Shown here: positions 24,647 through 33,716 of the stretch, one piece after another
Layout of the letters: every line of letters begins with the position of its first letter
Position numbering within the stretch: position 1 is the stretch's first letter
NCBI RefSeq assembly: GCF_001811425.1
Contig: NZ_KV804703.1
Location: 62,001 to 126,000 of the forward strand
Direction of reading: 5' to 3'
DNA: 64,000 nucleotides
Source of the DNA: Peptoniphilus_A sp001811425
GTDB lineage: Bacteria > Bacillota > Clostridia > Tissierellales > Peptoniphilaceae
Made by a program: the position numbers and the translations under genes
Notes under the pieces: generated by a model
Database searches by the model: none
The model's input: only the letters and a program-made list of their open reading frames with translations
What the model was told of the DNA's origin: nothing

Positions 24647-25942
24647 TTAAACCCTGTAGTCGTAATTTAAAATTTCTGCCCTTGCCTCACTCACAAAGTA
24701 AAGAGAGCCTGTTATTAAAATTAAATCGCCATCTTCATATTTTTCTTGGTAATGATTAATGGCATCTTCAACACTCATGACTTCTGCCTTAAGTCCATAG
24801 CCTGATGCTTCTTTTTTTAATTCTTCTGGACTTGTCCCCCTCTTGTAGTCCAAGTTCACGAAGACCACTTCATCTGTGAAAGATGAAATTTCTTCTAACA
24901 TCTTCTTGTGCTCCTTGTCTGACAAAATTGACATGATGAGGTAAAGTTTTTTGAACTTAAAATTATCAATGGACTCCACTAATTTTTTGATGCCGTCAAA
25001 ATTGTGGGCGCCATCTAAAATTATTAGAGGATCTCTCGATACAATTTCCATTCTGCCCGCCCATCTTGAAGATTTTATTCTCTCCCTAATTTTTTCTGTG
25101 GAAATTTTTATAATTCCCTTCTCCTTTAAGAGATAGAGGGCATAAATTGCTCCCAGGGCATTTTCCACTTGGTAGTCACCAATTTGTGTGAGAGAAAATT
25201 CTTCCCAGTCACCTAATTTTACCTTGAAGTCAATTCCCCTTAGGTCGGACTTTATAATTTCACTTTCTAAATCCTTTGTGTAATAAATTTCTGCGGACTT
25301 TTCTTCTGCTTCCCTATCTATTACTCCAAGAATTTTTGGATCCTTATTTGTTGTAAGGACAAGTCCATTATCTGTTATTATGCCAGCCTTGGCGTCTGCA
25401 ATCTCCTCTATGGTGTCGCCAAGGTATTCCATGTGGTCCATGGAAATTGATGTGATAATGGAAATTAATTTTTCGCGGCTGGTGAAAATATTTGTGGAGT
25501 CGGCACGGCCTCCCATGCCAACTTCCAAAACTGCGATATCAACTTTTTCTCTATCAAAGTAAATTATCGCCATTATGGTCAAAAATTCAAAGAGGTTTAA
25601 CTCGCCATAATCTTCAATTATTTCCGGCTCCTTACTTATTATAAATTGGCCGATTTCTCCAAAGTCTTCCTGTGAAATTTCCTGGTCGCCAATTTTTATT
25701 CTGTCGCAATAAGTTATGAGGTGGGGTGAAACAAAGGATCCAACTTTATAATCTTCCTTTAGGATGTCTTTTATGAAATTAACAGTTGAGCCCTTGCCAT
25801 TGGTCCCTGCCACATGAATAACCTTTAGGTTTTTTTCGGGAGAGCCAATTTTTTCCAAAAACTTTTTGATTCGGATGTTGCCCTTGGACTTAAATTTCCC
25901 AATTCTCTTTTCAATGTTTTTTACAACTTCTGTGTATGTCAT
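24647..25942 (-). CDS. folC: Folylpolyglutamate synthase / dihydrofolate synthase
   Basis: 431 residues, Mur ligase superfamily. The ATP loop is HVAGTNGKGSTVNFIKDIL near residue 43, the magnesium site includes SISMDHMEYLG near 170, and the C-terminal ligase domain contains VSRDPLIILDGAHNFDGIKK near 305. It adds glutamate to folates (and possibly to dihydropteroate) in the cytoplasm. Its start overlaps the valS stop by four bases (ATGA), a conserved valS-folC arrangement in Firmicutes, so it is under the valS T-box. Confidence 0.95.
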   Translation of the reverse strand: MTYTEVVKNIEKRIGKFKSKGNIRIKKFLEKIGSPEKNLKVIHVAGTNGKGSTVNFIKDILKEDYKVGSFVSPHLITYCDRIKIGDQEISQEDFGEIGQFIISKEPEIIEDYGELNLFEFLTIMAIIYFDREKVDIAVLEVGMGGRADSTNIFTSREKLISIITSISMDHMEYLGDTIEEIADAKAGIITDNGLVLTTNKDPKILGVIDREAEEKSAEIYYTKDLESEIIKSDLRGIDFKVKLGDWEEFSLTQIGDYQVENALGAIYALYLLKEKGIIKISTEKIRERIKSSRWAGRMEIVSRDPLIILDGAHNFDGIKKLVESIDNFKFKKLYLIMSILSDKEHKKMLEEISSFTDEVVFVNLDYKRGTSPEELKKEASGYGLKAEVMSVEDAINHYQEKYEDGDLILITGSLYFVSEARAEILNYDYRV

Positions 25943-28590
25943 AGATTTTTTTCAACCTTTACAATTTGTTCTTCCACTGTCTTTAAAATTTCTTCGTATT
26001 TTGTAACTTTTTCTTTTTCTTCTTCAATTAATTTTGCTGGAGCCTTTGAAACAAATCCTTGGTTAGATAGTTTGCCCTTGGCTCTTTTTAGTTCAGCCTC
26101 TGCATCCTTCTTGTCCTTTTGAAGTCTCTTTAATTCCTTTTCAAAGTCCACAAGTTCCTTTAGTGGAAGTTGAATTTCTGCTTTGTCGAGAACTATGGCA
26201 ATATTTTCTGAATTTTTTCTGCCTTCGTCATCAGTTATTTCAACAGAATTTGAATAGCCAAGGCTTAATAAAAGTCCCTTCATCTCTTCAAAGATTTCCT
26301 TCACTTCTGGATCCTTAGTGTAGACAAGAGTGTTGGATTTTTTTGAATTTTCGATATTCATTTCACTTCTTGCATTTCTAATTTCACGAATTGCATTTTC
26401 AATATATTCTGTGGCTCTCTCTTCCTTTTCAAAGACAAGTTCTTCCTTATGTTCTGGCCATTTAGAAACAATTAGGGCCTCTTCCCTATTAGGTAGGGCT
26501 TGCCAAATTTCTTCTGTGATGTATGGCATAAATGGGTGAAGAAGCTTTAAAATGTTTTCTAGGACATAGAGCAAAACTTTTACTGTGTTCGTCTTTTCTT
26601 CATGATTATCGGAATATAAAACTGGTTTTACTATTTCAATGTACCAGTCGCAGAAGTCTGACCAGATAAAGTCGTAGATGTCATCTGCTGCAAGTCCAAT
26701 ATCATATTTTTCGATTTTTTCTGTAATTTGTTTTATAACTTTTTGTAGTTTTGAAAGGATCCACTTGTCTTCGTAGTGAAGTTTTTCCACATCGAAGTTG
26801 GAATCTGTAATTTCATCGGACATATTCATCATGAGAAATCTCGTTGCATTCCAAAGTTTGTTGGCAAAGTTTCTGTTGGCTTCAACTCTCTTTGTGTAGA
26901 ATCTCATGTCGTTACCTGGTGTGTTTCCAGTTACAAGAGTAAATCTAAGGGCATCGGCACCGTAGTCTCTTATGATGTCAAGTGGGTCAATGCCATTGCC
27001 TAGTGACTTAGACATTTTTCTTCCTTGGTCATCTCTTACAAGTCCATTTAAAAGTACATCCTTAAAAGGTAGCTTGCCCGTTTGTTCAAGGGCAGAGAAG
27101 ACCATTCTTATTACCCAGAAGAAAATTATATCGTAGCCAGTTACAAGGACATTTGTTGGATAAAAATATTCGTATTCAGGAGTTTTTTCTGGCCAACCCA
27201 TTGTTGAGAAAGGCCAAAGGGCAGATGAAAACCAAGTGTCTAGGGTGTCTTCGTCTTGAGTATATGTTTTTCCTTCGTGACCCTTAGTGTTAGATGGATC
27301 AGTTTTTGAAATTACAATTTCATCGTCAGAGTCAGAGTACCAAACTGGAAGTCTGTGTCCCCACCATAATTGCCTTGAAATATTCCAGTCGCGGATATTT
27401 TCTAGCCAATTTTCATAAATTTTTCCAAATCTTTCAGGTACGATGTTGAGGTTGCCCTTTCTATATTCTTCAAGGGCAGGCTTTGCTAGTGGCGCCATCT
27501 TTACGAACCATTGCTTGGAGATTAGGGGTTCGATAACTGTCTTACATCTTTCGCAGTGACCAACAGCGTTGTGGTGGTGCTTCTTGCCAATATAGTAGCC
27601 AAGTTTTTCAAAGTCTTCAATTATTTTCTTTCTAGCCTCATATCTTTCCATGCCAGCATAGTCGCCTGCATTTTCATTAAGATATCCCTTGCCATCCATG
27701 ATTACAAGTTGACCAAGATTATGACGAGATCCAACTTCAAAATCGTTAGGGTCATGAGATGGAGTGATCTTTACTGCACCAGAACCAAAGTCCATTTCAA
27801 CATACTCGTCGGCAATAATTGGAATTTTTTTGTTGCCCATTACTGGAATCATTACATATTCGCCAACAAGGTCAGTATATCTTTCGTCATTAGGGTTTAC
27901 TGCAATGGCAAGGTCTCCAGGAATAGTCTCTGGTCTTGTTGTTGCAATTTCAATTCCCCCTTCCCTGTCTGCAAAGGGATATTTGAAGTACCAAATATTT
28001 GAATCAGTTTCAATGTGCTCAACTTCTGCATCAGAAATTGAAGTTTCGCAAGATGGACACCAGTTTATAATTCTGTTGCCACGATAAATTAGTCCCTTTT
28101 CATAAAGTTCGATGAAAACTTCTTCTACTGCGTTGGATAAATTTTCGTCAAGAGTAAAACTTTGTCTTGACCAGTCGCAGGAGATTCCAAGTTTTTTAAG
28201 TTGATTTACAATATTTCCGCCATATTCATGAGTCCAGTCCCAAGCACGCTCTAAGAATTTTTCTCTACCAATGTCTTCCTTGTCTATGCCCTCACTTCTA
28301 AGTTTTTCTACAACTTTTGCTTCAGTAGAAATAGATGCGTGGTCAGTGCCTGGAATCCAAAGGGCAGAGTAGCCTTGCATTCTCTTTGTCCTGATTAAAA
28401 CATCTTGAATTGTGTTATTAAGAGCGTGACCCATGTGAAGGTTGCCTGTTACATTTGGAGGTGGCATAACAATAGAGTAAGGTTTTTTATTTTCATCAAC
28501 CTCTGCCCTAAAATAATTATTTTCCATCCAATAGTCATAAATTTTCTCTTCAAAATCCTTTGGATCATAAGTTTTGTTTAAGTCTTTCAT
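25939..28590 (-). CDS. valS: Valyl-tRNA synthetase
   Basis: 883 residues, full length. Class I synthetase with the HIGH-type motif PPPNVTGNLHMGHAL near 43, an editing domain (about 190-340; TTRPETIPGDLAIAVNP), a KMSKS loop in DQGRKMSKSLGNG near 525, a DALR-type anticodon-binding domain and a C-terminal coiled coil (about 815-883) characteristic of ValRS. A T-box leader lies upstream and folC overlaps downstream. GGAGGAAAA lies before ATG 28590. Confidence 0.97.
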   Translation of the reverse strand: MKDLNKTYDPKDFEEKIYDYWMENNYFRAEVDENKKPYSIVMPPPNVTGNLHMGHALNNTIQDVLIRTKRMQGYSALWIPGTDHASISTEAKVVEKLRSEGIDKEDIGREKFLERAWDWTHEYGGNIVNQLKKLGISCDWSRQSFTLDENLSNAVEEVFIELYEKGLIYRGNRIINWCPSCETSISDAEVEHIETDSNIWYFKYPFADREGGIEIATTRPETIPGDLAIAVNPNDERYTDLVGEYVMIPVMGNKKIPIIADEYVEMDFGSGAVKITPSHDPNDFEVGSRHNLGQLVIMDGKGYLNENAGDYAGMERYEARKKIIEDFEKLGYYIGKKHHHNAVGHCERCKTVIEPLISKQWFVKMAPLAKPALEEYRKGNLNIVPERFGKIYENWLENIRDWNISRQLWWGHRLPVWYSDSDDEIVISKTDPSNTKGHEGKTYTQDEDTLDTWFSSALWPFSTMGWPEKTPEYEYFYPTNVLVTGYDIIFFWVIRMVFSALEQTGKLPFKDVLLNGLVRDDQGRKMSKSLGNGIDPLDIIRDYGADALRFTLVTGNTPGNDMRFYTKRVEANRNFANKLWNATRFLMMNMSDEITDSNFDVEKLHYEDKWILSKLQKVIKQITEKIEKYDIGLAADDIYDFIWSDFCDWYIEIVKPVLYSDNHEEKTNTVKVLLYVLENILKLLHPFMPYITEEIWQALPNREEALIVSKWPEHKEELVFEKEERATEYIENAIREIRNARSEMNIENSKKSNTLVYTKDPEVKEIFEEMKGLLLSLGYSNSVEITDDEGRKNSENIAIVLDKAEIQLPLKELVDFEKELKRLQKDKKDAEAELKRAKGKLSNQGFVSKAPAKLIEEEKEKVTKYEEILKTVEEQIVKVEKNL

Positions 28591-28639
28591 TTTTCCTCCT
28601 CGAAATTTATATTTTTCTATATTTTTTATAATTTAAAAA

Positions 28640-28845
28640 TAAAAAGCGTCCTCCATCCCTAAGGACGAAAGACGCGGTACCACCTTAATTTTTATTTTTC
28701 AATAAACACTTTAAAATCTTTAACGAGATAAGTCGTCTCTGGCTACTTGATTCACCAAAGAAGCAAAAAAGCTACAATTGTAAAGTTTATAAAGACCTCT
28801 CAGCAAACAGTCTCTCTCTAAATATAAATTTTTACAATCCTCTTT
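28640..28845 (-). ncRNA. T-box leader of valS-folC
   Basis: The minus strand carries AAGGTGGTACCGCG (28673-28686), the invariant T-box that pairs with uncharged tRNA acceptor ends. It is followed by a terminator stem GCGTC...GACGC (28640-28676) and a T run. Upstream are an AGAGAGAGACTG stretch and a GACGACTTATCTCGTT hairpin. I could not fix the specifier codon with confidence; valine is assumed from the downstream gene. Confidence 0.93.
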
Positions 28846-28846
28846 T

Positions 28847-29644
28847 TTATTGCTTGTTTTCTATTGTCAAGTTTTGTATAGGAGTGAGGTAACTTGTGGA
28901 ATCATTGTCTTCTACAACTTCTACTTGCTTGAAAAATATGATTACCTTTTCGTACTTATCAATCCCACCAATTTCTTCCCTTACATTTTGATGATCTTCT
29001 GGCTCTGAAGAATTTATTCTTACCTTTAGTTCTTTGATTTCTTTTCCATTTTCATCTTCAAATCCTAAGATATAAGTAGATTTCATTAAACTTTTAACAT
29101 TGGAATAGGTGTTAATATCTAAGACTAATTTGTCACCACTAAATCCCTTTGAGTTTATGACTGCTCCAATTATTGTGGCATCTTCCATCTTGTAATCCTT
29201 TTCTGGTTCTTTAGATTCACTTCCAAAGCCAAAAGCTCTTGCCGCATTGTCATAATCTTTCTCAAGGTCCTTTTTAACTGATGAAGACTCAAAAATAAAA
29301 TCCTTAGCCCTTAAAAAATCAGAAGCTTGGAAGGTAAATTCAGCATCTGGATCCACCTTTGGATATAGGACCTTAGAATCGTCAGACCCACCAATTATTC
29401 CTATAGCACTTGCTTGGTCTGCTTCTTGATTATTATTTTTTTCTCCATCTTTATCTTTGTTTTTGTTTTTATTTTTATTATTTGTGGTAAAAATAGCTGT
29501 CGGTCCATCTGCCCTGCCAATAATATCTACTCCAGGGTTTTGCCTCTTAAATTCTGCTTCAAGCATTTTGTTTCGAATCTGTGGATAGGCAAAAATTCCT
29601 CCCACAACAAGGACTCCCAATAATATTAAAATTTTCTTCTTCAT
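28847..29644 (-). CDS. Membrane-anchored protein with IIG-x-ADGPT motif, unknown function
   Basis: 265 residues. It has an N-terminal hydrophobic segment (MKKKILILLGVLVVGGIFAY), then VDIIGRADGPTAIFTT near 39, an Asn/Lys low-complexity linker, a second partial copy SAIGIIGGSDDSKVL near 78, and a soluble domain of about 170 residues. The IIGGADGPT signature is best known from the Na+-translocating decarboxylase beta subunit, but here it sits outside the membrane in a protein with a single anchor, so decarboxylase function is not implied. ATG 29644 follows GGGAGGTG; a longer upstream frame is less likely. It lies just downstream of trpS. Confidence 0.7.
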   Translation of the reverse strand: MKKKILILLGVLVVGGIFAYPQIRNKMLEAEFKRQNPGVDIIGRADGPTAIFTTNNKNKNKNKDKDGEKNNNQEADQASAIGIIGGSDDSKVLYPKVDPDAEFTFQASDFLRAKDFIFESSSVKKDLEKDYDNAARAFGFGSESKEPEKDYKMEDATIIGAVINSKGFSGDKLVLDINTYSNVKSLMKSTYILGFEDENGKEIKELKVRINSSEPEDHQNVREEIGGIDKYEKVIIFFKQVEVVEDNDSTSYLTPIQNLTIENKQ

Positions 29645-29707
29645 TGAGCACCTCCCAATTAATATAAAAGATACCACAAAAATCCTTTGAAATCAATAAA
29701 AATTCGA

Positions 29708-30700
29708 TTATCTAGGGATAAAGCCAACCTTTTTATAAACTTTTCTTAGAGTTTTGTTGGCAAGGTAGGATGCCTTTTCTGCTCCTTCCTTGTAGACTGA
29801 TTCAAGATATGCCTTGTCATCTCTAATTTCTTTAAATCTCTCTCTAAGTGGTCTTAGGCCTTCAACTACAACTTCTCCCAAGTCTTCCTTAAATTCTCCG
29901 TAGCCAAGATTTTCGTACTTCTTTACGATTTCTTTTGGGCTCATGCCAGAGAAGGAGGCGTGAATGTTGATGAGGTTCTTTAGTCCAGCTTGTTCATCTG
30001 AATACCTAAACTCGCCAGATGAATCTGTAACAGCTCTTTTTATTTTCTTTCTAGTGTCATCTTCTGAATCTAAAATTAAAATAAAGGCGTCTTTATTTGA
30101 ATCGGACTTTGACATTTTTGAAGATGGATCCTTTAAAGACATGATTCTCGCCCCCACCTTTGGTGTCAAAATTTCTGGAATTGTAAAAGTTTCAGAATAT
30201 CTTGAATTAAATCTTTGTGCCAAGTCCCTTGTGATTTCAATGTGTTGCTTTTGATCTTCTCCCACTGGCACGAAGGACGTGTTGTAAAGCAAAATATCTG
30301 CTGCCATTAGAACTGGATAATTAAGTAGTCCTGCTTGGACATCAGTGTATTTTTTTGCCTTATCCTTAAACTGTGTCATCCTTTGAAGTTGACCAAGACC
30401 TGTCATTGTGTTTAGGACCCAGCCAAGTTCAGCGTGGGCTGGAACGTGAGACTGAATGTAAATTATTGACTTCTTTGGGTCAAGACCTGCTGCAAGGTAG
30501 AGAGCAAGGACATCAAGAGTGTTCTTTCTAAGGTCCTTTGGCTCTTGTGCTACAGTTATGGCGTGCATGTCAACTATGCAGTATAGGCAGTTGTATTCAT
30601 CTTGAAGGCCAATAAAGTTCTTCAAGGCTCCAATATAATTTCCAATAGTTAGGGAACCTGAAGGTTGAATTCCAGAGTAAACTATTTTTTTCTCATCCAT
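29708..30700 (-). CDS. trpS: Tryptophanyl-tRNA synthetase
   Basis: 330 residues, full length. Class I synthetase with SGIQPSGSLTIGNYIGAL near 9 (HIGH-like TIGN), a substrate pocket including VPVGEDQKQHIEITRDLA near 142, and the KMSKS loop DPSSKMSKSDSNKDA near 190. It charges tRNA-Trp. The start overlaps the CPBP protease stop by eight bases and has an AAGGGAG site inside that gene. No T-box or trp leader precedes it; it is expressed with the upstream deaminase and protease genes. Confidence 0.97.
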   Translation of the reverse strand: MDEKKIVYSGIQPSGSLTIGNYIGALKNFIGLQDEYNCLYCIVDMHAITVAQEPKDLRKNTLDVLALYLAAGLDPKKSIIYIQSHVPAHAELGWVLNTMTGLGQLQRMTQFKDKAKKYTDVQAGLLNYPVLMAADILLYNTSFVPVGEDQKQHIEITRDLAQRFNSRYSETFTIPEILTPKVGARIMSLKDPSSKMSKSDSNKDAFILILDSEDDTRKKIKRAVTDSSGEFRYSDEQAGLKNLINIHASFSGMSPKEIVKKYENLGYGEFKEDLGEVVVEGLRPLRERFKEIRDDKAYLESVYKEGAEKASYLANKTLRKVYKKVGFIPR

Positions 30701-31535
30701 TTTTAACTCCCTTTCTTTTTTCTAAATAAAATATAATAAAAATACTAATAATTTCAATAAAAGTCACTACTATGCTGCCCTCTGGCCCATAGGTTTTGTC
30801 GTACAAGTTATAACTTAAAATTTTAAAATTAAGCAGGCTGTCAAAGCCACTAAAGCCACTGACATTTAAGCCGTAAATCATTGCCATGGAAAAGTTCCAG
30901 CCTGCGTGGGCTCCAGAAGTCACCATGATATTGTCTGTGTAAAATAATAATTTTGCAAAAAATATTCCCACGAGAATTGTGTTAAGTGTTGATAAAAATG
31001 TAACTCCATTGTTTGCTAAGTGAAGTAATCCAAAAAATATTGATGGAGCATATATAGCTACATTTTTACCAAATTTGTTTAACAAAGCTCTTGTAAGCAT
31101 CCCTCTAACTAAAAGCTCTTCAGAACTTGACTGTATAAAGAATGCTACAAAATAAGCTATAAAAAATAAATTTAAATTTTCAAACACTATTTCCTTAAGC
31201 CTTAATCCTCTTAAAATAACTGCAATTATTACAAAAACAGTAATTTGTAAAAATCCTATTAAGAGACCTATTCCAATATTTTTTAATAAATTATCTTTTT
31301 TAAAAAATAGAAAGCTAAAAGGTTTTTTTATAACGTACTTAGTTATTAAAAATGCACTTAAGAACTGTCCCGTAGTTCCAATTAGCATTACAAGGTTGGC
31401 ATGTTCCCAATTATGATAAAAATATGTTTTACCATATAACAGTAGAGAAGCCAAAATCATAAATAAATAATTAAAAGCTACTACAGCAACTACTAAAATT
31501 AATAATTTAAAAAAGTGTTTGAAAAAGTTTTTCAT
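30693..31535 (-). CDS. CPBP family intramembrane metalloprotease
   Basis: 280 residues with about eight hydrophobic segments. The CPBP/CAAX protease signature is SSSEELLVRGMLTRAL near 140 (the EExxxR motif), then FFGLLHLANNG (second motif His) and a later HAGWNFSMA (third motif). These are membrane proteases; in Firmicutes they are linked to prenyl-protein processing or bacteriocin immunity, though the substrate is unknown here. The ATG at 31535 overlaps the deaminase stop (ATGA), so coupling is tight. A longer TTG start is unlikely. Confidence 0.88.
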   Translation of the reverse strand: MKNFFKHFFKLLILVVAVVAFNYLFMILASLLLYGKTYFYHNWEHANLVMLIGTTGQFLSAFLITKYVIKKPFSFLFFKKDNLLKNIGIGLLIGFLQITVFVIIAVILRGLRLKEIVFENLNLFFIAYFVAFFIQSSSEELLVRGMLTRALLNKFGKNVAIYAPSIFFGLLHLANNGVTFLSTLNTILVGIFFAKLLFYTDNIMVTSGAHAGWNFSMAMIYGLNVSGFSGFDSLLNFKILSYNLYDKTYGPEGSIVVTFIEIISIFIIFYLEKRKGVKNG

Positions 31536-32815
31536 CGGTTTTGAATATCCTTCCAAATAAATATAACCTTATTTCTCACTTCTTTTTCATCTACATTTAC
31601 AAGCTCCCTATCTCTCATAATAAATTTGCCGTCGCAAATCACTGATTCAACATCATGAGAGTTTGCTGAATAGACAAGAGCTGAGATGAGATTGTTTCTC
31701 GGTGTGAAGGAATTTGATTCTAAATCAAAAATCGCAAGGTCAGCAAGGTAATCTTCCTTTATAAGTCCCAGCTTTTCAAAGCCAAGGGCCTCTGCCCCAT
31801 TTACTGTTGCCATCTTTAAAATTTCTATGGCTGGCACAGCTTTTTCATTCATGGTAACAGCCTTGTTGACAATGCCACCTATGTGCATTTCTTCTACAAA
31901 GTCTTGGTTGTTGTTTGATGAGTCGCCGTCAGTTCCCATAGCCAATTTAATATTATTCTTTAGCATTTTATCAACTGGTGTAAAGCCACTGGCAAGTTTT
32001 AAGTTTGAACTAGGATTATAGACTGGGTAGAATTTTTTGTCCTTTACAAGTTCAATTTCCTCATCAGTAATGTGGACACAGTGGGCTGCAATTATTTGGC
32101 TATCAAGTAGTCCCAGTGAATTTACATATTCTATTGGCGTCATACCATATTCTTTTTTTGAATTTTCCACTTCTGTTAGGGTTTCTGATAAGTGAATGTG
32201 AATAAGACTGTCGTATCTTTCCACTGATTTCTTTGCAATTTCTCTTAAAAATTCTGTAGAACAGGTGTAAATTGCGTGAGGTGCAGGCACAACCCTTATC
32301 CTGCCGCCGCATTTATTTTGATAGTTTTTGTAAAGCTGATCAAATTCCTCAAGCTTTTCTTCGCCCTTGCCGTCTACATCTGTCATTCCACGAGTTAGGA
32401 CTCCACGAATGCCAGATTCTATTGCTGCGTCGCCAACCCTATCCATTTCATAATACATGTCGCAAAAACTTGTAACGCCAGATTTTATATTTTCAATGAT
32501 AGATAGCATGGATGACCAATATATGTCTTCCGCATTGAGTTTTGCCTCAATGGGCCAAATTTCATTTTCTAGCCAATCCATAAGTGCCAAGTCGTCAGCA
32601 TAATTTCTAAAATAGGACATGCCAAGATGAGTGTGGGCATTTACAAAACCCGGTGTAAGAAGTTTATTTTCTCCATGAAAGACTTCATCTGCATCAAGCT
32701 TTAAATTTTCGCCGATTTTTTTTATTTTATTTTCTTCAATAAAAATATCTGCGTTGTCAATAATCTTTTCCTTTTCTATATCTAAATAAGAAATATTTTT
32801 TATAAGTATACTCAT
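31532..32815 (-). CDS. mtaD: S-adenosylhomocysteine / 5'-methylthioadenosine deaminase (amidohydrolase)
   Basis: 427 residues, amidohydrolase superfamily. Metal ligands are visible in TPGFVNAHTHLGMSYFRN near 60, IHIHLSET near 210, IAAHCVHITDEE near 243 and MGTDGDSSNNNQDF near 293. The tryptophan-rich MDWLENEIWPIEAKL motif is typical of MTA/SAH deaminases and related TrzN/AtzA enzymes. It would deaminate SAH or MTA to the inosyl form in methionine-cycle salvage. It is first gene of an overlapping operon with the CPBP protease and trpS. GGAGG precedes ATG. Confidence 0.88.
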   Translation of the reverse strand: MSILIKNISYLDIEKEKIIDNADIFIEENKIKKIGENLKLDADEVFHGENKLLTPGFVNAHTHLGMSYFRNYADDLALMDWLENEIWPIEAKLNAEDIYWSSMLSIIENIKSGVTSFCDMYYEMDRVGDAAIESGIRGVLTRGMTDVDGKGEEKLEEFDQLYKNYQNKCGGRIRVVPAPHAIYTCSTEFLREIAKKSVERYDSLIHIHLSETLTEVENSKKEYGMTPIEYVNSLGLLDSQIIAAHCVHITDEEIELVKDKKFYPVYNPSSNLKLASGFTPVDKMLKNNIKLAMGTDGDSSNNNQDFVEEMHIGGIVNKAVTMNEKAVPAIEILKMATVNGAEALGFEKLGLIKEDYLADLAIFDLESNSFTPRNNLISALVYSANSHDVESVICDGKFIMRDRELVNVDEKEVRNKVIFIWKDIQNR

Positions 32816-32974
32816 AATTCCTCCAATAGTATTATTATAACAAAGTTTAAAAATTTTTTACTAATTTTTCAAAATATGATTGAGAATTTAAAATCCTATT
32901 GGCTACTTGTAAAATATTTAACCAATGAATTTGCCTGTAATTTTTAAAGGATTAACTCATGATTATATCCATTT

Positions 32975-33012
32975 AAAAAAGCACATCTAACCTTTAATAG
33001 TTAGTGTGCTTT
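32975..33012 (-). terminator. Terminator downstream of mazF
   Basis: AAAGCACA / TGTGCTTT stem extended by TAAC/GTTA pairs and followed by six T on the minus strand. Confidence 0.85.
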
Positions 33013-33020
33013 AACTCAAG

Positions 33021-33371
33021 TTATATAAACTTAAAAACATTTTTAAATGATTTTATTAATTTATCAATATCAAGATCATTTAATTTGTAAATTCTATTCC
33101 CTAATATTCTTTCTGTTGAAACTTCTCTTATTTTATTAACCCTTACAAAAGCTTTTTCATAGCTTGGATTTTGCTGATAATCTCTACAATTTATTGTAAA
33201 GCCACCACGATATTTTTTACCTGACTTTTTACTTGTAATTGGTGCAACTAAAATAGTTTTATCCGTATAAGAAAAATTAGACAATATTACAGCATAATGC
33301 TTCCCTTGTAATTCTCCACCTATATTATTTTTAAAATCAACCAGATAAACATCAAATAATTCAAATTTCAT
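33021..33371 (-). CDS. MazF/PemK family toxin
   Basis: 116 residues of the MazF/PemK fold: MKFELFDVYLVDFKNNIGGE, then GKHYAVILSNF, TILVAPITSKK and RVNKIREVSTERIL, matching the usual strand order with the conserved Arg/Ser/Thr around the RNA pocket. MazF enzymes are sequence-specific endoribonucleases. No MazE-like antitoxin lies upstream; only a hairpin and a 32-codon remnant do. ATG 33371 follows GGGGAAATTT. It is either a solitary toxin controlled elsewhere or a leftover from a mobile element, as the neighbouring remnant suggests. Confidence 0.85.
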   Translation of the reverse strand: MKFELFDVYLVDFKNNIGGELQGKHYAVILSNFSYTDKTILVAPITSKKSGKKYRGGFTINCRDYQQNPSYEKAFVRVNKIREVSTERILGNRIYKLNDLDIDKLIKSFKNVFKFI

Positions 33372-33380
33372 AAATTTCCC

Positions 33381-33410
33381 CAAAAATTAAGCAGGCTAAA
33401 CAGCCTGCTT
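33381..33410 (-). terminator. Hairpin just upstream of mazF
   Basis: AAGCAGGCT-GTTT-AGCCTGCTT perfect stem followed by AATTTTTGGGG and then the mazF ATG. It can end an upstream transcript or attenuate mazF. Confidence 0.6.
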
Positions 33411-33416
33411 GCAATG

Positions 33417-33474
33417 TCCTTAACTAATAAGGCTCTTTCCTCGTATGAGTCCCTTATCCTTAACTAATAAGGCT
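33417..33474. repeat. Pair of 18-bp direct repeats
   Basis: TCCTTAACTAATAAGGCT occurs at 33417-33434 and 33457-33474, spaced by 40 bases. Each copy contains a short CCTTA/TAAGG palindrome. Two units are too few to call an array; the function is unknown. Confidence 0.75.
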
Positions 33475-33547
33475 TTCGGTAATTAAATATTATCACTTTT
33501 AATGAAATAAAACAAGATATTTACAAGAGTTAATTGTCAGTGTGCTT

Positions 33548-33646
33548 TTAATAACTTCTGTAAGTTTCATAAGCAAGCACACAAGTTTGGCAATTTATAC
33601 CATACATTTCGTCTTCCATGTATCTTGGATTTGGTCTTTCAAGCAT
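33548..33646 (-). pseudogene. Remnant with NCQxCV..YE signature of phage minor-head/papain-like toxin domains
   Basis: 32 codons: NPRYMEDEMYGINCQTCVLA then YETYRSY and stop. This closely follows the NCQRCVxxYExRRRGY segment found in phage minor head proteins and toxin domains with a papain-like fold. The rest of the domain is absent. It lies upstream of solitary mazF on the same strand and is probably the trace of a lost element. Confidence 0.5.
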
Positions 33647-33716
33647 TATTGAAAAAAATTTTTTAAATTATTGAAATTTCTCACTTCATAAAATTAAACT
33701 TTGATATAATGAATGC

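Noticed and set aside
27556..28002. 148-codon plus-strand frame
   Set aside because: Antisense of valS, whose motifs and length are complete.
33417..33474. Possible CRISPR-like direct repeats
   Set aside because: Only two 18-bp units with one 22-base spacer and no cas genes; not an array.
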